From assembly GCA_029249345.1 (NCBI GenBank), contig JAQWHM010000001.1, forward strand, positions 248,001 through 312,000: a stretch of DNA of 64,000 nucleotides, given 5' to 3'. This document shows positions 33,796-41,995 of the stretch, piece after piece. The notes beneath the pieces were generated by a model. It did no database searches. It saw only the letters and a list, made by a program, of their open reading frames with translations, and was not told where the DNA came from. The DNA is from UBA10348 sp002469915 (GTDB taxonomy: Bacteria > Bacteroidota > Rhodothermia > Rhodothermales > UBA10348). A program made the position numbers and the translations under genes. The stretch's first letter is position 1, and each line of letters opens with the position of its first letter.

Positions 33796-36522
33796 ATGCG
33801 ACTTCTTCTCCCACTCCTTTTCCTCTTCGTCCCCGTTCTTGCCAACGCCCAGCAAACGATGGACGAAGCGTATGGGGAGAAAATCGCAGAGTTCACCACG
33901 GACGAACGGTTTCTAAACGACCTCATCGATCACCTCCCCGCGTCCGACACGGTCCCTTCGCCACTAGACTATTTCGGGACGATCATTGGCGCCGAAGGAA
34001 TCCTGCACTACACAGAGGACATTTATGGCTACCTGCGCGCCCTCGCGGATGCCTCCCCTCGCGTCATGGTTCGAAATATTGGCTACTCGGAGGAAGACCG
34101 GGAAATGATTGAGGTCATTATCGCCGATGAAGCAACGATAGCCGATCTCGAGCCATACCGGGTTGCGCTAAACCGCTTGGCTGATCCTCGCTCTCTATCT
34201 GAAGACGAAGCTTCGGACATCATCGCGTCTGCGAAGCCGATCTATTACTTGACGGCGGGCCTCCACTCGAGCGAAACCGGCTCTCCGGAAATGGTCATGG
34301 AGCTGGCTTATCGTTTGGCCGTCGAAGAATCAGACTATATCCGCTCGATACGGGACAATGTGATCACCATGTTTACGCCCGCCGCCGAGCCCGATGGTCG
34401 AGACCGTATGGTGGATGTACATCGCTACTCGGATGATCACAACGGACAAGCGCCAAATCTTACCTATTGGGGCAAATACGTTGCGCACGATAACAACCGG
34501 GATGGCTACGGGATGGCGCTCAATCTGACACGCAATCTCCTCGACAGCTTCCACCACTGGAAGCCTCAGGTCATGCATGACTTGCACGAGTCTGTTCCCT
34601 ATCTCTACGTATCTACGGGACTCGGACCCTACAACGAATGGATTGACCCCATCACAGTGGATGAATGGCATAACCTGGCCTACGAAGACGTTTCTGAACT
34701 GACGCGGGTGGGCATGCCGGGTGTATGGACGCATGCGTTCTATAATGGTTGGGCGGCCAACTACCTGATCTGGATGGCCAATTTGCGCAACTCGAATGGG
34801 CGCTTTTACGAGACGTTTGGCAACAGCCACCCGGGCACGTTCGAACGTAAGCTCGGCAAACGCAGCACCGCTACGCAGTGGTATCGCCCGAATCCACCCC
34901 TTGAGACCGTGATGTGGTCCCTGCGTAACAACACGAATTACATGCAGTCCGGTGTGCTCGCTTCGCTCAAGTACACAGCAGATAATGCGCACCAGTTTGT
35001 CGAGAACTTCTGGCTCAAATCCTCCCGCGCAGTTGAAAAAGGCCGCACCGAAGCGCCCTATGCATGGGTTATTCCGCACGAATCTCAGCAGGACCGCCCC
35101 GTGGGAACGACATTCATGGTAAACCTGCTAATGGATATGGGATTAGAAGTGCATCAATCTGAGTCTGCGCTAAGCGAGGGAGACCTCGAAGCTGTCGCCG
35201 GTTCGTACATCGTTCGCCTTGACCAGCCCTACCGCACGCTCGCGCAGGTCATGATGGACAGGCAGAACTTCCCAGAAGGTGCGAATGCTCCCTACGATGA
35301 TACGGGGTGGACGCTTCCTCTCTCCCACCGAGTCGATGCCGTACGGGTCGATTCGTCGTGGATATTGGATGCGGATATGACTTTGCTCGAGGCGCACGTG
35401 GCTCCTGCCACTTCCGGCGCTGGTCGTGGAAAGTGGCTCGTGCTAAACAACACGACCGATGATAATTTCGCACTATTTCGCTATCGATTGTCAGGCACCC
35501 AGATGGAAGCCGCAGAGTCGGAATTTGAGGCCGGTGAGGACACATTTCACGCAGGATCGCTCATTTTTGAACGTTCTGACTCTGCGTTGGAAACCGCCTC
35601 AGAACTTGGCTTGCAAGTTCAGGCCTTCCGGTCAAAGCCCGATGTAGCTACGCATAATGCCGACCCCGCGCGTGTGGGACTCATTCATACCTGGACATCC
35701 AGACCACAGGATGCTGGGTGGTGGCGCTTTGCGTTTGACGAAGTAGGCATTCCCTATACCTACCTTTCTGAGCAGGATCTAGCGACAACAGATCTATCCC
35801 AGTTTGATGTACTCATCCTTCCTCGTACACGATCTGACTTTAAGACGCTGGTTCACGGCAACTCAATGGTCGGTGAGCCTACGCCTTGGGAGCCGTCTGA
35901 AGAGTATCCGCATATCGGGCACATCGATCAGACCGATGATACCCGGCGCGGTATGGGCTACGCAGGCGTTACGCGCTTGCAAGCCTTTGTCGAGGGCGGC
36001 GGCGTCTTCCTGACGTCCGGCCCTTCGTCCGCCATTCCTATTGATGCGGGCCTTACGCGCCGTGTCAGCATCCGCCAGACACGCTCGCTCCAGGCCCGCG
36101 GTTCGCTCGTCCGCACCCAGGTCGCGGACTCGCTCAGCCCAATCGCATACGGATACCCGCATGATGGTGACATTCCTGCCTACTTCAGCCAATCCCCCGT
36201 GTTCAGCGTGAACTCAAACGTCGGTGGTTATCGCACGCCTGATTGGCAGAAAGACCTCGCGTGGGAAACAGAAGTCCCACGGACGGTGCTCTCGTTCGCC
36301 AAAAGCAATTTGAACATGAGTGGCATGCTCCAAAATCCCGGTGAGCTTCAGGGCGCACCTGCCGTCTTGGATGTGCCTGTTGGCGATGGACATGTTATAT
36401 TGTTCGCAACACGCCCCGTCCGCCGCTGGAACACGCATGGTAACCATGCGCTAGTGTGGAATGTGCTTCTGAACTGGAATGATTTAAGGGTTGGGTGGCC
36501 TGAAAGGAAAAAAGAGGACTGA
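33796..36522 (+). CDS. M14 family zinc carboxypeptidase, exported
   Basis: A 908-residue exported metallopeptidase. A signal peptide (MRLLLPLLFLFVPVLANA) precedes an M14 catalytic domain at about 45-390 with HxxE zinc ligands in GLHSSETGSPE, substrate/zinc blocks PAAEPDGRDR and NNRDGYGMALNLTRN, and HDLHES. The remaining ~500 residues contain a glutamine-amidotransferase-like beta/alpha segment (WWRFAFDEVGIPYTYLSEQD, YAGVTRLQAFVEGGGVFLTS). It reads opposite to its polysaccharide-gene neighbours, is visibly more GC-rich than ugd and wbpA beside it, and abuts the wbpA stop with no gap, so it may be an insertion in the locus. Confidence 0.9.
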   Translation: MRLLLPLLFLFVPVLANAQQTMDEAYGEKIAEFTTDERFLNDLIDHLPASDTVPSPLDYFGTIIGAEGILHYTEDIYGYLRALADASPRVMVRNIGYSEEDREMIEVIIADEATIADLEPYRVALNRLADPRSLSEDEASDIIASAKPIYYLTAGLHSSETGSPEMVMELAYRLAVEESDYIRSIRDNVITMFTPAAEPDGRDRMVDVHRYSDDHNGQAPNLTYWGKYVAHDNNRDGYGMALNLTRNLLDSFHHWKPQVMHDLHESVPYLYVSTGLGPYNEWIDPITVDEWHNLAYEDVSELTRVGMPGVWTHAFYNGWAANYLIWMANLRNSNGRFYETFGNSHPGTFERKLGKRSTATQWYRPNPPLETVMWSLRNNTNYMQSGVLASLKYTADNAHQFVENFWLKSSRAVEKGRTEAPYAWVIPHESQQDRPVGTTFMVNLLMDMGLEVHQSESALSEGDLEAVAGSYIVRLDQPYRTLAQVMMDRQNFPEGANAPYDDTGWTLPLSHRVDAVRVDSSWILDADMTLLEAHVAPATSGAGRGKWLVLNNTTDDNFALFRYRLSGTQMEAAESEFEAGEDTFHAGSLIFERSDSALETASELGLQVQAFRSKPDVATHNADPARVGLIHTWTSRPQDAGWWRFAFDEVGIPYTYLSEQDLATTDLSQFDVLILPRTRSDFKTLVHGNSMVGEPTPWEPSEEYPHIGHIDQTDDTRRGMGYAGVTRLQAFVEGGGVFLTSGPSSAIPIDAGLTRRVSIRQTRSLQARGSLVRTQVADSLSPIAYGYPHDGDIPAYFSQSPVFSVNSNVGGYRTPDWQKDLAWETEVPRTVLSFAKSNLNMSGMLQNPGELQGAPAVLDVPVGDGHVILFATRPVRRWNTHGNHALVWNVLLNWNDLRVGWPERKKED

Positions 36523-37782
36523 TTAAGTCACATTCCTGGTGTCCACCAGAACCGGCGCCTTTTCTTTGATCATAGCCCAATCATAATCGCTATGATCAGT
36601 GACGATTATGGCACAATCGCATGCATCAAGAGCAGTGTCAAGGCTTGTCTCTGACCGCATATTGAAAACATGATCATTTATCACCGGAACGTGGTGATCG
36701 TAATAGATCACATTCCCTCCTTTCCGTTCGAGCAACTGAATTATATCAAGAGCCGGACTTTCTCGGACATCTGATATGTCCTTCTTATATGCTACGCCTA
36801 CCACAAGAACTGTACTCCCTTTGATGGACTTCTCCTGATCATTGAGCCTGTCTTGTACTTTCTGAGCCCAGTGCTCTGGCATGGCCGTATTCACTTCACT
36901 CGCCAATTCAATAAATCGAGCGGTGTAGTTCAAGGTCTTTAGTTTCCAAGACAGATAATGTGGGTCAATTGGAATACAGTGCCCCCCCAGACCCGGACCA
37001 GGTGTGAACTTCATGAAGCCGAAAGGCTTGGTAGCCGCTGCATCAATTACTTCCCAAGCGTCCACTCCCAATTTTTCACACATCAACAGCACCTCGTTCA
37101 CAAGTCCTATATTGACCGCACGAAATGTGTTTTCAAGCAACTTGACCATTTCCGCCGCTTCTGGACTCGAAACGGGCACGATGGTATCAATAGCCCTTCC
37201 ATAAATCGTGGTTGCCTGCGAAATACATGCTTCAGTAATCCCGCCCAAGACCTTAGGAGTATTTTTAGTGGTGTAGTCGTCTCGACCGGGATCAACTCGT
37301 TCGGGACTGAAAGCAAGAAAAAAGTCTTCTCCGACAGCTAGCCCACTCTTTTCCAACTGCGGAAGAATGACTTCTCGTGTAGTACCCGGGTAAGTCGTGC
37401 TTTCCAGGATCACTGTTTGACCTTTTTTCAGTCGAGGCGCAATTTCGTTTGTCGCCGAAACGATGTAAGATATATCTGGGTCTCTTGTTTTACTTAACGG
37501 GGTAGGTACGCAGATGGAGATAGCATCTACTTCTTTGAGCAAATCGAAATCGGTTGTACCAGTGATCAACCCTGCTTCGACCAGTGATACCAAACGGCTT
37601 GACGGGATATCTTCGATATACGAGCTTCCACCGTTCAAAAAGGATATTTTTTCATCAGACACATCAAATCCGATAACACGAACTCCAGCTTCAGCAAATA
37701 CAACAGCTAGCGGTAGACCTACATATCCCATCCCGATGATACCGAGCGTGGGCAAGTTTTGATTACTCATTTCAGCTAACAT
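36523..37782 (-). CDS. UDP-N-acetyl-hexosamine 6-dehydrogenase (WbpA-like nucleotide-sugar dehydrogenase)
   Basis: A 419-residue UDP-sugar dehydrogenase that oxidises C6 twice to the uronic acid. The NAD site is GMGYVGLPLA at 17-26 and the thioester Cys269 lies in GPGLGGHCIPIDP. TPLSKTRDPD, LESTTYPGTT and SPERVDPG place it with the UDP-GlcNAc/UDP-ManNAc dehydrogenases (WbpA/WecC type) rather than UDP-glucose dehydrogenases. With the WlbA-type oxidoreductase at 40.7 kb it would give the first two steps to UDP-2,3-diacetamido-dideoxy-glucuronate. A second ATG at 37770 is an equally plausible start. It follows ugd by 9 bases. Confidence 0.9.
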   Translation of the reverse strand: MLAEMSNQNLPTLGIIGMGYVGLPLAVVFAEAGVRVIGFDVSDEKISFLNGGSSYIEDIPSSRLVSLVEAGLITGTTDFDLLKEVDAISICVPTPLSKTRDPDISYIVSATNEIAPRLKKGQTVILESTTYPGTTREVILPQLEKSGLAVGEDFFLAFSPERVDPGRDDYTTKNTPKVLGGITEACISQATTIYGRAIDTIVPVSSPEAAEMVKLLENTFRAVNIGLVNEVLLMCEKLGVDAWEVIDAAATKPFGFMKFTPGPGLGGHCIPIDPHYLSWKLKTLNYTARFIELASEVNTAMPEHWAQKVQDRLNDQEKSIKGSTVLVVGVAYKKDISDVRESPALDIIQLLERKGGNVIYYDHHVPVINDHVFNMRSETSLDTALDACDCAIIVTDHSDYDWAMIKEKAPVLVDTRNVT

Positions 37783-37791
37783 GTATTTTGA

Positions 37792-39129
37792 TTAGTCGCC
37801 GTATTCAGGACGGCCAACAGAGGTATATTCGAATCCCATTTTTTTCATCCTGTGCGGTTTGAACAGATTCCGTCCATCAAATACAACCGGGTTTTTGAGC
37901 TTTAATTTGATTCGATCAAAATCTGGACGACGAAATTCATGCCATTCGGTTAAGACCGCTAGAGCATCTGCATCTTCTAGCACTTCGTATGGCTCACTTC
38001 CGTATGCTATCGCATCTCCAAATACGGCTTTTGTCGTACCCATTGCCTCCGGGTCAAAAGCGTGAATTTGAGCTCCTGCTTTAAGTAATTCTTGTATTAC
38101 ATAATGAGCTGGGGACTCACGCACGTCATCCGTTCGCGCCTTAAATGCTAATCCCCAAACTGCGATTCGTTTTCCTTCCAAGGACCCACCAAAACTCGAC
38201 ACGATACGATCTGCCATTTGAATGCGTTGACGGTCATTCACATTGAGGACAGCATCTAGAATCTTAAAATCATAACCATACTCATCTGCAGTGCGCTTTA
38301 AAGCTTGAACGTCTTTGGGGAAACAGCTCCCACCGAATCCAATGCCTGGGTATAAAAATAAATTCCCAATGCGACTATCAAGACCAATGCCTTTTCGAAC
38401 TTGATCCACATTTGCACCAACTTCTTCGCATAAGTTTGCTACTTCATTGATAAACGAAATCTTGGTGGCAAGAAATGAATTAGCAGCATACTTGGTCATT
38501 TCAGATGATCTTTCGTCCATTACCAAAATAGGATTGCCTTGGCGTACAAATGGCTCATAAATAGTCCGCATAATTTCAGCAGCCCGTTCTGACCTAGTGC
38601 CAACAACCACACGTTCCGGTTTCATGAAGTCTGCGACGGCAACTCCTTCGCGCAAGAACTCAGGGTTTGAAACTACATCAAAGTCTTCTCCTACATTCAG
38701 CTTTCTAGATTCCATAATTTCGCGAACTGCATCTGCCGTACCGACTGGAACGGTACTCTTATTCACGACGACGTGATATCCTGAATCACTAGATCCTGCC
38801 CACAAATCAGCCAGATCGCCTGCCGCCTTCTTCACGTACGAGAGATCTGCCGCTCCGTTTCCTCCCGGTGGGGTCGGAAGTGCCAAAAACAGCACATCAG
38901 ACCCAAAAGCCGCTCTGGCTAGGTCTGTGGTAAAATCCAAACGACCCTCTTTGATATTTCTCTTTAGAAGCATCTCGAGTCCCGTTTCATAGATAGTTGG
39001 CACCCCCCGTTTGAGCTGCTCAACTTTTTTTTCATCGATATCCACACAGAGAACATCAAATCCCATTTCAGCAAAACAAGTTCCAGTTACGAGACCGACA
39101 TACCCAGTCCCGACGATTGCGATGTGCAT
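37792..39129 (-). CDS. ugd: UDP-glucose 6-dehydrogenase
   Basis: A 445-residue enzyme that makes UDP-glucuronate from UDP-glucose with two NAD+. The NAD-binding GTGYVGLVTGTCFA is at residues 7-20; Cys269 in GIGFGGSCFPKD forms the thioester; LFLALPTPPGGNGAADLSY and NKSTVPVGT are typical of Ugd. KARTDDVRESP marks the C-terminal NAD-binding domain. The length is normal and no lesions are seen. Directly upstream lies the frameshifted chain-length determinant remnant, so ugd was presumably once part of a longer export/synthesis operon. Confidence 0.95.
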   Translation of the reverse strand: MHIAIVGTGYVGLVTGTCFAEMGFDVLCVDIDEKKVEQLKRGVPTIYETGLEMLLKRNIKEGRLDFTTDLARAAFGSDVLFLALPTPPGGNGAADLSYVKKAAGDLADLWAGSSDSGYHVVVNKSTVPVGTADAVREIMESRKLNVGEDFDVVSNPEFLREGVAVADFMKPERVVVGTRSERAAEIMRTIYEPFVRQGNPILVMDERSSEMTKYAANSFLATKISFINEVANLCEEVGANVDQVRKGIGLDSRIGNLFLYPGIGFGGSCFPKDVQALKRTADEYGYDFKILDAVLNVNDRQRIQMADRIVSSFGGSLEGKRIAVWGLAFKARTDDVRESPAHYVIQELLKAGAQIHAFDPEAMGTTKAVFGDAIAYGSEPYEVLEDADALAVLTEWHEFRRPDFDRIKLKLKNPVVFDGRNLFKPHRMKKMGFEYTSVGRPEYGD

Positions 39130-39199
39130 ATTTTTTCACTTATGACAATGATTTGAGAAACTACGGGTTGAGTATCCCGAAATCATCTTATTTCAACCT

Positions 39200-39690
39200 T
39201 TACAATTTGAAAATCTGATTCAACGAATACTTCCGGTCTACTTTAACCACGATACGCCCCAAAGTCGCTTCCATTACTTGGTCCAAGAGCGCTTCGGCCT
39301 CAAATTCAGGATCTAGGACCCCTTGTTCTTCTGAATACGTCAGGATGTTGGACTCTGCATTCAGCCGCAACGTATTAAATCGCTGCGCTTGTTCTTCCAA
39401 AAACTCCCTGCCTGCCGAAACCCGACGCCGACTGTGAACTTATTTTGTAACTACAGAATGTATCGGCAAACATATCGGAAATCAGAGCAGCTTCTCTGGA
39501 GACCGCACTCGATGAGTGAATCTGAATAAGGTCTACAGCCTACATCCGGGTAGACAGGCTATGGTAATAAAGTCTTTCTGTAGACGCTGAGCTACGTCGG
39601 GTTGGGTCATGGGTCCATTCCCATCTTCTGGAATCAGCGCTGAGAACAGGTTCCCCGTACGTGAACTACCTTTCAATCCATCAACGCGTC
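39200..39690 (-). pseudogene. Frameshifted remnant of a polysaccharide chain-length determinant (Wzz/GumC-like)
   Basis: Three separate reading-frame blocks, read in order on the minus strand, match successive parts of one Wzz/GumC-type protein. Block A (39688 to 39560): RVDGLKGSSRTGNLFSALIP then DVAQRLQKDFITI. Block B (39539 to 39457), in a different frame and preceded by a TAG: AVDLIQIHSS, then REAALISDMFADTF, the family's VD-I-I and EAALIAN region. Block C (39433 downward), back in the first frame: SRRRVSAGREFLEEQAQRFN, then EEQGVLDPEFEAEALL. The N-terminal membrane helix and the C-terminal half are missing. The pieces were recognised by eye; a profile search would settle the extent. Not functional. 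Confidence 0.75.
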
Positions 39691-39843
39691 CGCAACTCGC
39701 AAAATTTCAGATTCTTCCCATTTAGAGGCGCATTAGCACCATGAGAGGATTCAGAATTGGACAACTCTAAAAAGTGCCAAAGCCGTTTTCTGACATTCAA
39801 TTGCAAATCTCACTTTCAAATGAACCCGAAGCCCCCGGGCCAC

Positions 39844-40356
39844 CTATTTATTTCCAAATTGCTGTAAAATGATAACAATCGTCCCAAACGTACTTACAAT
39901 CGGGAATACATCTCTCCATCGGAAACCTTGCTGGGTAACCACCTCATAACTCAGGATATCATCACTTTGCACCTCTGGATCTTCGCCTTGAACCACAATT
40001 TCGTTTTTCATTTCGACCTGATGAATGATTAGTCGCTGCGCATCGCTTATTCTGTGCAATTTCAAACTAATCTCCGTAGTCGACCTTCTTGTCCGAGGCC
40101 CCAGTTGCGGGCCTCCCGTGAGCGAGATCAGCTCACTAAGTTTGGTACCTCGAGGAATTTCATACAAGCCGGGATATCGCACAGCTCCCCAAACGTGCAT
40201 TTTGATCGTTACGTCTCCCTGCTCCGAATAATTGTAGTATGCAGCCGTACTCAATCGTGATCTATCCAAATCCACGACTTGGGCTTGGACGTTGCTAAAT
40301 GCTAAAATCAGTATGGTACAGGCGAAAATTCTAACCATCATTATGAAAAACTCCAC
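39844..40356 (-). CDS. SLBB-domain polysaccharide export-like protein
   Basis: A 170-residue exported protein with a signal peptide (MMVRIFACTILILAFSNVQA, counted from the second or third Met; ATG at 40341 is a likely alternative start), one soluble ligand-binding beta-grasp (SLBB) unit (MHVWGAVRYPGLYEIPRGTK, LSELISLTGGP), a beta segment ending with EVQSDDILSYEV, and a C-terminal hydrophobic helix before QQFGNK. It resembles a shortened Wza-type export component with a single SLBB and no polysaccharide-export N-domain. Whether it is a full small gene or a cut-down one is uncertain. It sits between the wzz and cysC remnants. Confidence 0.75.
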   Translation of the reverse strand: MEFFIMMVRIFACTILILAFSNVQAQVVDLDRSRLSTAAYYNYSEQGDVTIKMHVWGAVRYPGLYEIPRGTKLSELISLTGGPQLGPRTRRSTTEISLKLHRISDAQRLIIHQVEMKNEIVVQGEDPEVQSDDILSYEVVTQQGFRWRDVFPIVSTFGTIVIILQQFGNK

Positions 40357-40424
40357 TTAAAAACCAGCTATTGTCGCAACCTGCAGATATACTGAGCCAA
40401 TTACTTAATCAGTTCCACGGTATG

Positions 40425-40735
40425 CTAAACTAATCCATTTATATCTGTATTAAAGGGATTGAAGACCAACTCAGGAGACCCAGGCCTCTCACAAACTGAA
40501 CCCACACTAGTAAACTTCTTCAGCTCTCCGGCCCTTGCTCTGGCATGAGGCCCTTCGCGTCGCGAAGTTCACACACTTCCAAGGGGGTACTCATAAAGAT
40601 CTCGAAAAACTCGGCAACATCAAAGAGATCTCGTGCCTTTTTCATTTGGCCTCGGAGACGGAAACAAACGAACAGAGAACGATGATTCTCGCATCGACCA
40701 TCAGCATGGCAGTCTTTAAGACGCACCAGTTTTCT
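40425..40735 (-). pseudogene. cysC: Truncated, frameshifted adenylylsulfate kinase (cysC) remnant
   Basis: Three frame blocks on the minus strand spell the C-terminal half of APS kinase. First (40731 to ~40644): LKTAMLMVDARIIVLCSFVS, matching the LMADAGLIVL-SFISP region. Second (~40643 to 40544): ARDLFDVAEFFEIFMSTPLE then VCELRDAKGL, the hallmark F-E-I-F-V-x-T-P-L-E-V-C-x-x-R-D-x-K-G-L. Third (40544 to 40425): ARARAGELKKFTSVGS then SPELVF and a natural stop TAG. Two frameshifts separate the blocks, and the whole N-terminal P-loop half is absent. The 5' break coincides with the 3' end of the wlbA-like gene, pointing to one deletion. CysC makes PAPS for sulfation, so the lost locus may have made a sulfated glycan. 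Confidence 0.78.
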
Positions 40736-41636
40736 ACCCGCCCCTAATTCGATGTACAAGCTCAATAGCCGGGCGAGCGTCAGCGAGCCCGTATCCTCCC
40801 CCATTCAAGATGTCTTGGTATACGGCCGTATGGAGATCCGTGAACCCATCTGAGAACTCAAAGGCCTCGCCGTCGAGGGTCAATGACCTCCACGTCGTTT
40901 TTTCTCCAGCTTCCGCCGGTAGGTCGTTCTTATCGACAGATAGGTGCCACGTCACATCGGCATTTTCCAGCGTCAATTCACCCTTCATACTGTGAGCCGA
41001 GCGATGCGTAACAGTGGAAGCCAGCTCAGAGCCGAAAATCCACATGAGCATATCAAAAAAGTGAACGCCAATATTCGTAGCGACACCACCTGACTTGCTC
41101 TCATCGCCTTTCCACGAAATGAAGTACCATTTTCCTCGGGAGGCGATGTAGGTAAGATCAATATCGAAACGTTTTCCCGTTGGCTCTGCTTCGACCTGCT
41201 TCTTCAACCGAATAACAGAGGGGTGCATTCGGAGCTGGAGCACGTTATAGATTTTCTGCCCCGTCTCGTTTTCAATATCCTGAAGGGCATCTACATTCCA
41301 AGGATTGAGCACAAGGGGCTTTTCGCATATCGCATCAGCACCAATACGAAGCGCAAAACGACAGTGCGCATCATGTAGGTAATTGGGCGAGCATACACTT
41401 ATATAGTGCAGCCTGTCCGCCTCTCCCATCCTGCGAAGCTTCTCCGCATGTCGATCAAACCGTTCGAACTCGGTAAAGAAGCTGGCCTCCGGGGCGTAAC
41501 GGTCGATAATCCCAACCGAATCAAATGGATCTGTGGCAGCCACCAGCTTATTTCCGGTATCTACAATGGCCTTCATGTGCCGAGGTGCCACATATCCGGC
41601 CGCGCCAATGATTCCAAAATTTCTGGATTGTGCCAT
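40734..41636 (-). CDS. WlbA/WbpB-type UDP-sugar 3-oxidoreductase (Gfo/Idh/MocA), 3' end lost
   Basis: A 300-residue Gfo/Idh/MocA dehydrogenase very close to WbpB/WlbA, which oxidises C3 of UDP-N-acetyl-glucuronate. The dinucleotide site is IIGAAGYVAPRHM, the catalytic EKP lies in ICEKPLVL, and SRGKWYFISWKGDESKSGGV, ATNIGVHFFDMLMWIFG and GFTDLHT are WlbA hallmarks. Family members run ~15-20 residues further; here the protein stops at HRIRGG immediately before cysC-derived sequence. The catalytic core is complete, so activity is possible, but the end was produced by a deletion. It heads a 358-bp region with no gene upstream. Confidence 0.88.
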   Translation of the reverse strand: MAQSRNFGIIGAAGYVAPRHMKAIVDTGNKLVAATDPFDSVGIIDRYAPEASFFTEFERFDRHAEKLRRMGEADRLHYISVCSPNYLHDAHCRFALRIGADAICEKPLVLNPWNVDALQDIENETGQKIYNVLQLRMHPSVIRLKKQVEAEPTGKRFDIDLTYIASRGKWYFISWKGDESKSGGVATNIGVHFFDMLMWIFGSELASTVTHRSAHSMKGELTLENADVTWHLSVDKNDLPAEAGEKTTWRSLTLDGEAFEFSDGFTDLHTAVYQDILNGGGYGLADARPAIELVHRIRGG

Positions 41637-41995
41637 TTACTTGTAGAAGGACAGGAGACTCTGTCTGAATTGAATGGGTTGTAAAATATCGAATTCAGGG
41701 CTGCAAAACCCACATTTTGGCTCAGATGCATCCGTTTTGAGGCTGTGTTGATACAAATCTGACATCAATCGTATGTCCTACGTCGTTCTGCGACCTCTAG
41801 GATACTTAGCCCGTCCCCACCCACGTCCCACAGATTCCCAATAGTCTCGTCACACTTCTGTGACAATTCGCCTCTGTTAGTGCCGTTATTTGGGTGCAGA
41901 AAGGGACACGGCCGCCCCACAGAGGCTGAGTCGGGTCAATTTCTATCACACCCACGAGTATATTCCTCGTAACCACATTGAAAGAGTTTACAGTC
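41637..41995. other. Intergenic region between wlbA-like gene and Spy-like lipoprotein gene
   Basis: About 360 bases with no supported gene on either strand. It must contain divergent promoters for the wlbA-like gene and the lipoprotein gene. I see no convincing -35/-10 pair, repeat or RNA structure. Confidence 0.6.

Noticed and set aside
39200..39400. 66-codon hypothetical ORF
   Set aside because: It is only the last block of the broken chain-length determinant, with a nonhomologous tail after the EALLDQ segment.
40520..40804. 94-codon ORF that an automatic annotation would call a hypothetical protein
   Set aside because: It is the middle frame block of the decayed cysC plus antiframe sequence of the wlbA-like gene; described as pseudogene instead.
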